In this document: positions 1 through 4,692 of the stretch, piece by piece
Position numbering within the stretch: position 1 is the stretch's first letter
Layout: each line of letters opens with the position of its first letter
DNA from: Candidatus Doudnabacteria bacterium
Lineage (GTDB): Bacteria > Patescibacteriota > Doudnabacteria > UBA920
Direction: 5' to 3'
NCBI GenBank assembly: GCA_016788805.1
Contig: JAEUSE010000080.1
Location: 1 to 5,249, forward strand
DNA: 5,249 nt
Position numbers and translations under genes: made by a program
The notes under the pieces: model-generated
Database searches by the model: none
What the model saw: only the letters and a program-made list of their open reading frames with translations
What the model was told of the DNA's origin: nothing

Positions 1-710
1 TAGCCCGACACGAGCAATAAGGCAATGAGCGCGGCGGTCAGGACCCCGTACGCCTTAAGAAAGTCTAATCCGGACGTTCTGGCCTGCTCATTATGTTCGT
101 AGGTTACTATATCCGGACTTTCACTTTCCGAGTTTATGACTGCCTCTCGGGAGGATTTAAAGTTTTTCCAAATAGTCACGCCGAGGTAGGCAATGCCCAT
201 ACCGCCGAGCCAGTGAGTGAGTCCACGCCAGAACAGCATGCTGCGGGGGAAAACCTCTACCGAAGGAAGGATGGTGGCTCCGGTGGTAGTAAAGCCGGAG
301 AGAGACTCGTAAAGTCCGTCTATGAACATACGCCAGAAGCCGAATTCGCCAGCGTGTCCTGGTATAGGCACTTGCATAGCGACAAAGTAGAGTCCAGAGG
401 TGCTTATAGCAATAAGCCAGGCAATGAGCACAATCCATGAGCCACGGCGGAGAGAAATATTTTGCTTTGGCGGATCTACGCGTTGAATAAAGTATCCAAC
501 GCTGAATAAGAGAGTTGAGAGTACAGAGAAACCAAATGGTATAAGCGACTCTTCGCGTGGGTATGGATTGGGCGTGAGCGTATAAAATACGCTTACGATG
601 CCGGTAATAAAGAATCCAATTGCCAGGGTGAGTTGAATTTGTAAGGCGGGCGAAAGTATGCTGCGTGCCAAGACACGTACATACGAAGGGCTAATTAAAT
701 ATGCTTTCAT
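1..710 (-). CDS. trkH: TrkH/KtrB-family potassium uptake subunit, C-terminus cut by window edge
   Basis: This is the first 236 codons of an integral membrane K+ uptake protein of the TrkH/KtrB superfamily, which forms the ion-conducting pore and normally works with a cytoplasmic TrkA/KtrA RCK subunit (not in this window). It reads from ATG at 710 without a stop to base 3. Hydrophobic segments lie near residues 22-44, 55-76 and 91-112. A pore loop with the selectivity-filter motif SGFTTTGAT is at 138-146, and the family hallmark FWRGLTHWLGGMGI is at 160-173. A further helix begins near 218. Family members are usually about 450-500 residues, so roughly half is missing here. It starts 34 bp after the antiporter stop, consistent with one transcript for Na+/H+ and K+ balance. 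No Shine-Dalgarno sequence precedes the ATG. The family is secure; TrkH versus KtrB cannot be settled from this part. Confidence 0.93.
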   Translation of the reverse strand, partial: MKAYLISPSYVRVLARSILSPALQIQLTLAIGFFITGIVSVFYTLTPNPYPREESLIPFGFSVLSTLLFSVGYFIQRVDPPKQNISLRRGSWIVLIAWLIAISTSGLYFVAMQVPIPGHAGEFGFWRMFIDGLYESLSGFTTTGATILPSVEVFPRSMLFWRGLTHWLGGMGIAYLGVTIWKNFKSSREAVINSESESPDIVTYEHNEQARTSGLDFLKAYGVLTAALIALLLVSG

Positions 711-744
711 GGGTTTGAAAGTTGATGAAAATTGTGGTGAAAGG

Positions 745-2142
745 TTATGCGGCGCGGGGCTCCCTCAAGGCGTATCCAAGTAGGATGGGTGAGAAGATGG
801 TGGAGGCAATGACCACAATGACAATAGCACTAAACACCTCAGGGCTGACCACACCCAATTCTTTTCCAATGGCGGCAAAAATGAGTTGCACTTCTCCGCG
901 AGGTATCATGCCAAAGCCGATAACCATTTTGTTAATTCCAGGTCCGGCGAAGAACGATGAGCAGTATTTACCAATGAACGCAATAGCAGTGAGCGCGCCG
1001 GCTAAGAGTAATACTTTTGGGTTAAACAGACTTGATACGTCCACATTCATACCCGTTAGTACGAAAAATATAGGAACCAGGAAGTGGGAGAGCGGTTCAA
1101 CTAAATCGTCAATATGCCGTTCTTCGTGAGCGTGGACTATGCGCAGAATTTTATGCTTGAGACCGCTCTCTTCCTTTTCCAATTCGGTTTTTAACTCTTC
1201 GGCAATACGTGCGTTTTTGAAAGAAGTAAAGTGAATCGGGTCCAATACCAGCCCCGCGGCAAAAGCGCCGATAATGGGAGCTAGTCCGAATTGCTCCGCT
1301 AGCGAGCCGAAGAGTAGACAGAAGCTAATAACCAATGTAAATTTGGTGCCGGCGCCTGCGTGGATTCTAGAAAAAATCTTGCTGAGTCTGGGGGCAAAGA
1401 TTTGTCCCAGAACTATAGCGCCTACCAGGAAAATAATAGCCTTGCCCAGAGTGAGGCTTACCACGCCGAAAGAAATAGCGCCGGTAGTGACCAGACCGGT
1501 TACCACCGCCAGCACTACCAGGCCGATGACATCGTCGATAACCGCGGCACCTACTACCAATTTGGCTTCAGGTGTTTTTATTTTACCGAGGTCGGTAAAG
1601 ACCCGCGCGCTAATACCGACCGAGGTGGCCGTTAAGGCGGCTCCGAGGAAATAGTGGGCTGCGGCGCCTAACGAAGGAAGTAGCCATGGTCCGATAACAA
1701 AGGCACCCAAGGAAAAGGTAATTACCACACCCGCGAGCGCAATGAGGAACGCCCGAAATCCTACTCGGCGCATTTCGGATACGTTGGATTCTAAGCCGGT
1801 GCGGAAGAGTAAGATGGCTACGCCGAGTTCAGCGAGAAATTTTAGGTTGGGATCAACTTTGTATGCGTCAAACCAATGTATGCCTACCAGGGCGAGGTTG
1901 CCGAGGATTACGCCGACCAGTAGTTCGCCTAGCACCGCCGGTTGTTTCCATCGTTCTACAATGGAAAATACTTTGGCAAACACCAAAATGAGGGCGATTT
2001 CTAAAAATGTAACGGCTGCGTGTGGTGCGGCACCTTCGGGGGTGTTGGCAAAAACCTGCGGCGTCAAAAAGGCCAGGAGCCCGGCAAAGAGGATTACGTT
2101 TATTCGGAGGTATGGTTTTACTCGCTCAAGAATAGCTGACAT
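745..2142 (-). CDS. CPA2-family Na+(K+)/H+ antiporter (Na_H_Exchanger domain)
   Basis: This 465-residue multi-helix membrane protein belongs to the monovalent cation:proton antiporter 2 (CPA2) group, which exchanges cytoplasmic Na+ or K+ for H+. Visible family motifs are QPAVLGELLVGVILG (67-81), LFRTGLE (112-118), TATSVGISARV (171-181, the unwound-helix motif) and VIDDVIGL (201-208). Asp203-Asp204 match the paired ion-binding aspartates of electrogenic NapA-like exchangers. Also present are APIIGAFAAGLVL (288-300), a lysine in IGKYC (392) and GMIPRGEVQLIFA (411-423). Residues 15-32 look like a signal peptide or extra first helix ending VFA. A charged, His/Glu-rich stretch at about 303-347 interrupts the usual short loop. 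There is no C-terminal TrkA-N domain, unlike KefB/KefC. A TATAAT box lies upstream at 2194-2199, and a structured RNA region lies beyond that. The trkH-type gene follows after 34 bp. Cation preference is inferred from the DD motif only. Confidence 0.93.
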   Translation of the reverse strand: MSAILERVKPYLRINVILFAGLLAFLTPQVFANTPEGAAPHAAVTFLEIALILVFAKVFSIVERWKQPAVLGELLVGVILGNLALVGIHWFDAYKVDPNLKFLAELGVAILLFRTGLESNVSEMRRVGFRAFLIALAGVVITFSLGAFVIGPWLLPSLGAAAHYFLGAALTATSVGISARVFTDLGKIKTPEAKLVVGAAVIDDVIGLVVLAVVTGLVTTGAISFGVVSLTLGKAIIFLVGAIVLGQIFAPRLSKIFSRIHAGAGTKFTLVISFCLLFGSLAEQFGLAPIIGAFAAGLVLDPIHFTSFKNARIAEELKTELEKEESGLKHKILRIVHAHEERHIDDLVEPLSHFLVPIFFVLTGMNVDVSSLFNPKVLLLAGALTAIAFIGKYCSSFFAGPGINKMVIGFGMIPRGEVQLIFAAIGKELGVVSPEVFSAIVIVVIASTIFSPILLGYALREPRAA

Positions 2143-2193
2143 AGGTGATTTTTGAGTTATTAATTATGTATGTACAAAGTTAGATAAATCCTA

Positions 2194-2199
2194 ATTATA
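2194..2199 (-). promoter_or_regulatory. -10 box (TATAAT) upstream of the antiporter gene
   Basis: A perfect TATAAT lies on the minus strand and would start transcription near 2187, giving a leader of about 45 nt before the antiporter ATG. No convincing -35 hexamer sits 16-18 bp upstream, where the sequence is the tail of the preceding hairpin. It may be a secondary promoter, letting the antiporter be expressed without reading through the upstream hairpin, or a chance match in AT-rich DNA. Confidence 0.45.
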
Positions 2200-2209
2200 G
2201 TAGGGCAAA

Positions 2210-2386
2210 ATAAAATCCCGCGTAATTTCGGTACGTTAAGTAGCGAGTTTAGGCGGGGTTTTTAGGCGGGTAGATTTGCTTAAAGTGAGACACTCCCATT
2301 GGGGTATCGCAGTTTTATGAGTGGGGGTTGGTGAGCCAACGCTGCGGGCATTCATACTAAATCGGTCTCAATTCGGCTGAGCAGAC
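2210..2386 (-). ncRNA. Candidate structured RNA (small ncRNA or riboswitch-like leader) upstream of the antiporter
   Basis: Nested inverted repeats start almost at the predicted transcription start. TGCT/AGCA (2379-2382 with 2277-2280) closes the structure. Inside are TGAGAC/GTCTCA (2286-2291 with 2365-2370), CGCAG/CTGCG (2308-2312 with 2342-2346) and the apical hairpin GTTGG-TGAG-CCAAC (2327-2340). The two strands of the large internal bubble are 18 and 16 nt, and one side (2295-2304) can form a mini-hairpin CCC-ATT-GGG. CACTC (2291-2295) could alternatively pair with GAGTG (2319-2323) as a pseudoknot. The hairpin at 2212-2262 would end the RNA. Closing stem, asymmetric bubble with mini-hairpin, terminal stem and a length near 175 nt resemble 6S RNA in layout, but no family sequence signature is recognised. 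The position before cation genes equally fits a riboswitch. Strand is assigned from the promoter; wobble pairs in two helices slightly favour the plus strand. Confidence 0.45.
2212..2262 (-). terminator. Hairpin with T-rich tail, candidate intrinsic terminator/attenuator
   Basis: Bases 2217-2221 (CCCGC) pair with 2253-2257 (GCGGG), flanked by A-tracts (2212-2215) and T-tracts (2259-2263). On the minus strand the stem is followed by ATTTTATTTT, a good intrinsic-terminator tail; on the plus strand it is followed by five Ts, so it may work both ways. The loop is long (31 nt) and holds a weak TAC/GTA inner hairpin. It lies about 125-175 nt downstream of the 2391-2418 promoter and 70 bp before the antiporter start, so it could end a small RNA or act as an attenuator for the cation genes. 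Confidence 0.5.
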
Positions 2387-2390
2387 TAGT

Positions 2391-2418
2391 AGTATACCAT
2401 GAGGAATAAAATTGACAA
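2391..2418 (-). promoter_or_regulatory. Sigma70-type promoter for the candidate structured RNA / cation operon
   Basis: On the minus strand TTGTCA (2413-2418) and TATACT (2391-2396) are separated by 16 bp. Each is one mismatch from consensus, making this the best two-box promoter in the window. Predicted transcription starts near 2384-2387, exactly where the nested inverted repeats begin. No gene overlaps it. Confidence 0.65.
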
Positions 2419-2512
2419 GGGTTCGGCTATGTTGGATCGGTACAATGAGGGTTGCAAACAGTTTTCACTCGGAGTCGGGTAAGGGAGTGGGCGCGTAGGC
2501 TCTATAAATGCA

Positions 2513-2542
2513 AACACATCCCGACCGGAGTCGGGATGTATT
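2513..2542 (-). terminator. Terminator hairpin after the lysine-rich protein gene
   Basis: A long inverted repeat begins 11 bases after the stop codon. On the minus strand about 12-18 base pairs form around CCCGAC-TCCG-GTCGGG, extending outwards through ACAT/ATGT and ATGCAAA/TTTGCAT (outer limits about 2507-2548). The single irregular position pairs as G·T on the minus strand but is a C/A mismatch on the plus strand, which supports function on the minus strand. Only short T runs follow, so it may be a weak terminator or mainly an mRNA 3'-end stabiliser. Confidence 0.65.
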
Positions 2543-2553
2543 TGCATTATTGT

Positions 2554-3003
2554 TTACTGTCTTCTTTTGGAGACAGATGCTGATTTTTTTGCCGGTTTCT
2601 TGCTTTGTCCGACAGCCTGTTTTACTGCTTTTTTGGCTGCCTTCTTTACAACCGGTATAACTTTTTTGCCGGCCGCTTCTACTTCGGCGGCAATAGCATT
2701 CCAGTGGCCTTTTAACTCACTCGCTACCGCTAAAAGTTCTTTCGGGTCAATCTTCTTCGCCTGTTTGTACTTGGCGACCACGGCGTCAACTGCTTCTGCG
2801 TAAGAGGTCTTGGTAACTTTCTCTAGACCTTTGAGTTGTTTGACTACGTCCTTTTTTGCGCCATCTGCCCATTTGGATACTTTAGCCCGGTTTTTGGCGC
2901 CCTTTGTGCCGCCAAAAAAATAAGTCCCTGCTGCCGCGGCGGCTGCCAGTGCGGTCAAACCAACTCCCACACCGACGGCAACCTTTTTTTGCTTCTTGTT
3001 CAT
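2554..3003 (-). CDS. Membrane-anchored protein with histone-H1-like Lys/Ala-rich tail (hypothetical)
   Basis: A 149-residue protein of unknown function. After a basic start (MNKKQKK) comes a Gly/Ala-rich hydrophobic segment (8-30) ending TYFFGG, as in YtxH-like anchored proteins. A charged, probably helical middle (35-113) holds WADGAKKDVVKQLKGLEKV and IDPKELLAVASELKGHW. The tail (113-149) is very rich in Lys and Ala, with KKAAKKAVKQAV and KKPAKKSASVSKRRQ, like histone H1 or nucleoid-binding tails. Proteins of this layout are common in Parcubacteria-like genomes, where they are usually called hypothetical. The tail suggests nucleic-acid or anionic-lipid binding at the membrane, which is inference. 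ATG at 3003 is preferred because basic residues then directly precede the membrane segment. An in-frame ATG at 3072 would add 23 residues encoded by repeat-like DNA. The gene lies downstream of the 91-residue membrane protein gene and ends at a strong hairpin. Confidence 0.8.
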   Translation of the reverse strand: MNKKQKKVAVGVGVGLTALAAAAAAGTYFFGGTKGAKNRAKVSKWADGAKKDVVKQLKGLEKVTKTSYAEAVDAVVAKYKQAKKIDPKELLAVASELKGHWNAIAAEVEAAGKKVIPVVKKAAKKAVKQAVGQSKKPAKKSASVSKRRQ

Positions 3004-3116
3004 AGTTACGAATGAGTTCGATGCGAGCCTGCGAATAATCAGAAACCACGAATAGCTACGAACGAAGTTCATGGCTATTACAGGTTCGTGTATTGACAGC
3101 TTCGAATCGCGTTTAA

Positions 3117-3392
3117 TTATTTTTTACGTTTAGCTTGTTTAGTATATAACTTTCTGAAGATAGAGAACAGCGTCTCCGGCACAAAACCGTCTTTGCTGAC
3201 CGTGGCTTTAGCTTCTTGTATGCCTGCGACAATGGTTTCGGTGCCGGCTTGCGCGGTTTTGCTGATGCGGCGAATAGTGCGTAGGATGCTGACTATATAG
3301 ACAAGACCAACCACGAGGAGTAGGGTGAGCAAAGCCAACCCAATAGTGGCTACAAAAAAGAAAATATCCGCTTTTATTAAGCTGTCACTCAT
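3117..3392 (-). CDS. Small single-helix membrane protein (hypothetical)
   Basis: A 91-residue protein with a short polar N-terminus (MSDSLIKADI), one long hydrophobic helix at about 9-36 (FFFVATIGLALLTLLLVVGL) and a basic, probably helical cytoplasmic part with LRTIRRISKTAQAG and the end KLYTKQAKRKK. This positive-inside layout predicts an N-out/C-in single-pass protein. The shape recalls DUF948-like small membrane proteins, but no family signature is certain. An extended -10 box lies so close to the ATG that the mRNA is probably leaderless. The gene reads towards the lysine-rich anchored protein gene, with about 113 bp between them. Both have a membrane helix plus basic soluble region, so a joint envelope role is plausible but unproven. 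Confidence 0.8.
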   Translation of the reverse strand: MSDSLIKADIFFFVATIGLALLTLLLVVGLVYIVSILRTIRRISKTAQAGTETIVAGIQEAKATVSKDGFVPETLFSIFRKLYTKQAKRKK

Positions 3393-3398
3393 GAAGTC

Positions 3399-3407
3399 AG
3401 TATATCA
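3399..3407 (-). promoter_or_regulatory. Extended -10 promoter giving a probable leaderless mRNA
   Basis: The minus strand reads TGATATACT, an extended -10 element (TG-N-TATACT), six bases before the ATG of the 91-residue membrane protein. A start about seven bases after the box falls on the A of that ATG. No good -35 hexamer is seen, which is usual when the TG extension is present. Confidence 0.6.
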
Positions 3408-3446
3408 TATAGGCATATGGACATAAAACTACGTAAGCAAGCTTGC

Positions 3447-3476
3447 GCACACCGCGCCGATGCGTGGCGTGTGTGC
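3447..3476 (-). terminator. GC-rich hairpin after the nuclease gene
   Basis: Immediately after the stop codon of the phospholipase D-like gene, GCACAC/GTGTGC (3471-3476 with 3447-3452) and inner CGCC/GGCG (3466-3469 with 3455-3458) form a two-part stem with a 7-nt loop. A separate 10-bp palindrome GCAAGCTTGC follows at 3437-3446. No T-tract follows directly (the nearest four Ts are about 20 bases away), so it is a candidate terminator or 3'-end stabiliser rather than a textbook one. Confidence 0.45.
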
Positions 3477-3477
3477 T

Positions 3478-4035
3478 TTAGCGTTTATTTGGTAAGGGGT
3501 ATTTTGCTAGTAATTTTTTTAATACTTTTTCATATTGAGACCGCAGGGCCTCGTCCGTACCTACTTCAATCACTTCGTCGTTTAGGTTAGTCGCCGCCGC
3601 GGTCCAGTTGTAAGAGCCCGATACATATGAGGTATCCGTCACCATTGTTTTGAGATGCATTATGCCGAGATGGTCCTGAGTGCCGATTGGGATGCCCGCT
3701 TCCCGAAGTTCTTTAATAATTTTTCCTTGCAGTGCAATTCTTGCGACTTGGTCTTTATCGGTAACGCCTCGTACATCGAGTCCGCGGTGTTTCGCGCCAA
3801 GTAAGGCGTCTTTGATGTCGTTGCGCGTAAACGTATATATCGCGAAATAGACAAATGTATCAGCATGTTGGATAGCTTCGATGATTTTTTGATTAGCTTC
3901 AATATCCCGGTTGTAGTATACCTGTGCCGCCCGTTCTGTGTGGGGGATAAAGCGGTAAGAATAATATATTTGCCCCGCAAACGCAATGAGCAGAATTATA
4001 ACTGTGATATATACCGCATCTCGATTTAGCTTCAT
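3478..4035 (-). CDS. Membrane-anchored single-HKD phospholipase D/Nuc-type protein
   Basis: A 185-residue protein of the phospholipase D superfamily with one HKD motif, like the nuclease Nuc, which forms its active site as a homodimer. Residues 8-27 form an uncleaved-looking membrane anchor, placing the domain outside the cytoplasm. The catalytic motif is H127-x-K129-x4-D134, followed by the conserved GSYNW (140-144) and an acidic end motif NDEVIEVG (152-159). An earlier YFAIYTFT stretch (63-70) matches the typical first core strand. Single-HKD secreted proteins of this size are generally non-specific endonucleases, so cleavage of extracellular or incoming nucleic acid is the likely role, though phospholipase activity cannot be excluded. 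Its ATG lies 3 bases after the stop of the PaaX/Cas2-like gene, so the two are almost certainly co-transcribed and probably translationally coupled. No Shine-Dalgarno is seen. Confidence 0.87.
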   Translation of the reverse strand: MKLNRDAVYITVIILLIAFAGQIYYSYRFIPHTERAAQVYYNRDIEANQKIIEAIQHADTFVYFAIYTFTRNDIKDALLGAKHRGLDVRGVTDKDQVARIALQGKIIKELREAGIPIGTQDHLGIMHLKTMVTDTSYVSGSYNWTAAATNLNDEVIEVGTDEALRSQYEKVLKKLLAKYPLPNKR

Positions 4036-4038
4036 ACA

Positions 4039-4629
4039 TTATCTATACGTAGCACCTACCTGTTTTGCACGGCCGTGCAAAACAGGTAATTTTAATAATC
4101 GTTCCAAGTCCTCGTTGCCGGCGGCTTGGATTACAGTAAAAAAGCGTATGTATTTGATAAGCTTGGTTTCTTTTAAATATTGAATACCCTCAGGTGTTAC
4201 CGGCCGCGGGTTAATATATACGCTGGCCTGTATGGGGTAAAAGCCGTATGTTTTTAGTAGTTTCCGTAGTTTTGTTCGTATGTTTCGGGCGGCTTCGGGG
4301 ATATCAAAAGTCGCTAGGGTCCAATGACCGGCAGAAGTAAAGCGTTGTGTGGTAGTAAAGCTTTTTTGCAGAAGTGCCTCTAATTGGCCCTTTTTGGTAA
4401 GTTTAATAACTTGCTGAGCGAGCTTGCATTCGGTTTTAATCCAGCCTTTAGCGATTAGTCTCCGTAATAGTTGGTTGAAATTTTGTTGGGCTCGGTATTG
4501 TGCGTATTCGGGATATAGGGCACGTTGCATCTTGCCCAGGTCGCCGACCTGTTTGAGTATGTGGCCAGCCTCGAGGAGAAACAATAGTGCTTTGCTGCCG
4601 GTTGTAAGCTGTTCTTTGTCTTTGTGCAT
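4039..4629 (-). CDS. PaaX-like protein: winged-helix domain plus Cas2-like ferredoxin domain
   Basis: A 196-residue protein. Residues about 10-85 look like a winged helix-turn-helix (FNQLLRRLIAKGWIK, then KLTKKGQ in the wing). Residues about 100-180 match the Cas2-like ferredoxin fold of PaaX-type regulators: GHWTLATFDIPEAARNIRTK, then LRKLLKTYGFYPIQASVYIN. Asp109 in FDI is at the position of the Cas2 metal-binding aspartate. It is probably a DNA-binding repressor; automated pipelines often label such proteins CRISPR-associated Cas2, but no CRISPR array or cas1 is present here. The gene lies between smpB (63 bp upstream) and the nuclease gene (3 bp downstream). Palindromes sit on both sides: one next to the start, overlapping a possible -10 (TATGTA, 4647-4652), and one encoding residues 182-191 of the tail (LHGRAK). 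This fits autoregulation, or a mobile palindrome tied to the gene. Fold confidence is good; function is inferred. Confidence 0.82.
   Translation of the reverse strand: MHKDKEQLTTGSKALLFLLEAGHILKQVGDLGKMQRALYPEYAQYRAQQNFNQLLRRLIAKGWIKTECKLAQQVIKLTKKGQLEALLQKSFTTTQRFTSAGHWTLATFDIPEAARNIRTKLRKLLKTYGFYPIQASVYINPRPVTPEGIQYLKETKLIKYIRFFTVIQAAGNEDLERLLKLPVLHGRAKQVGATYR
4057..4088. repeat. 32-bp perfect palindrome, copy 1 (inside the end of the PaaX/Cas2-like gene)
   Basis: The left arm TACCTGTTTTGCACGG is followed directly by its exact reverse complement, with no spacer. It shares the 18-bp core TTTGCACGGCCGTGCAAA (4064-4081) with copy 2. To the right, three variable bases are followed by GGTAATT (4085-4091) in both copies. 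It is translated in frame as part of the tail of the wHTH/Cas2-like protein. As RNA it would form a 14-16 bp hairpin. No T-tract follows on the minus strand. Confidence 0.95.
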
Positions 4630-4650
4630 GAATGATTTGTGCCCGTTACA

Positions 4651-4674
4651 TACTTTGCACGGCCGTGCAAAGTA
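4651..4674. repeat. 24-bp perfect palindrome, copy 2 (between smpB and the PaaX/Cas2-like gene)
   Basis: The arm TACTTTGCACGG is followed by its exact reverse complement. The core (4654-4671) is identical to copy 1, and the right flank repeats the N3-GGTAATT extension (4675-4681). It lies 22 bp upstream of the wHTH/Cas2-like start and overlaps a candidate -10 box (4647-4652), the expected place for an operator. It is not followed by Ts on the minus strand, so it is a poor terminator for smpB. Confidence 0.95.
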
Positions 4675-4692
4675 GGTAATTGGTTTTGTTTT

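Larger units (their letters stand above)
2143..2553. other. 410-bp intergenic region without a supported protein gene
   Basis: From right to left this region holds the terminator hairpin of the lysine-rich gene (2513-2542), then about 90 bp (2420-2512) with nothing clear except a second copy of CGGAGTCGGG (2470-2479) that also occurs in the terminator (2526-2535). Next come a minus-strand promoter, the nested inverted repeats, the T-tailed hairpin and a second -10 box. The longest minus-strand open frame inside it (2236-2355, 39 codons) overlaps the structured part and resembles no family known to me. Confidence 0.8.

Noticed and set aside
93..440. Open frames on both strands overlapping the trkH-type gene
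   Set aside because: The minus-strand frame reading through to the window edge carries the K+ selectivity-filter motif, so the others are shadows.
722..2155. Several plus-strand open frames opposite the antiporter gene (722-1129, 1274-1654, 1742-2155)
   Set aside because: They lie fully antisense to a gene with unmistakable family motifs, show no domain or membrane pattern of their own, and have low-complexity composition typical of antisense frames.
2412..2446. Plus-strand promoter TTGACA ... TACAAT
   Set aside because: The spacing is 23 bp, too long for a sigma70 promoter. The minus-strand TTGTCA/TATACT pair over the same bases has correct 16-bp spacing.
2200..2553. tmRNA, RNase P RNA or SRP RNA in the intergenic region, given smpB nearby
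   Set aside because: None of their conserved sequence signatures (tRNA-like T-loop and CCA end, GAGGAAAGTCC, GGTCCGGAAGGAAGCAGCC) is present on either strand.
3004..3072. Upstream ATG (3072) for the lysine-rich protein
   Set aside because: It adds 23 residues encoded by CGAAT-type repeat DNA ahead of a basic start plus anchor that is already complete at 3003.
4039..4629. A CRISPR-Cas locus, suggested by the Cas2-like domain
   Set aside because: There is no cas1, no repeat-spacer array and no other cas gene. The N-terminal winged helix points to a PaaX-type regulator.
4455..4670. Minus-strand frame starting MHGRAKYVTG inside palindrome copy 2
   Set aside because: It is out of frame with and overlaps the PaaX/Cas2-like gene. 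Its start is created by the palindrome, and no domain is visible.
4651..4674. Palindrome copy 2 as the smpB terminator
   Set aside because: No T-tract follows on the minus strand. The T-rich side lies on the plus strand, where there is no gene to terminate.
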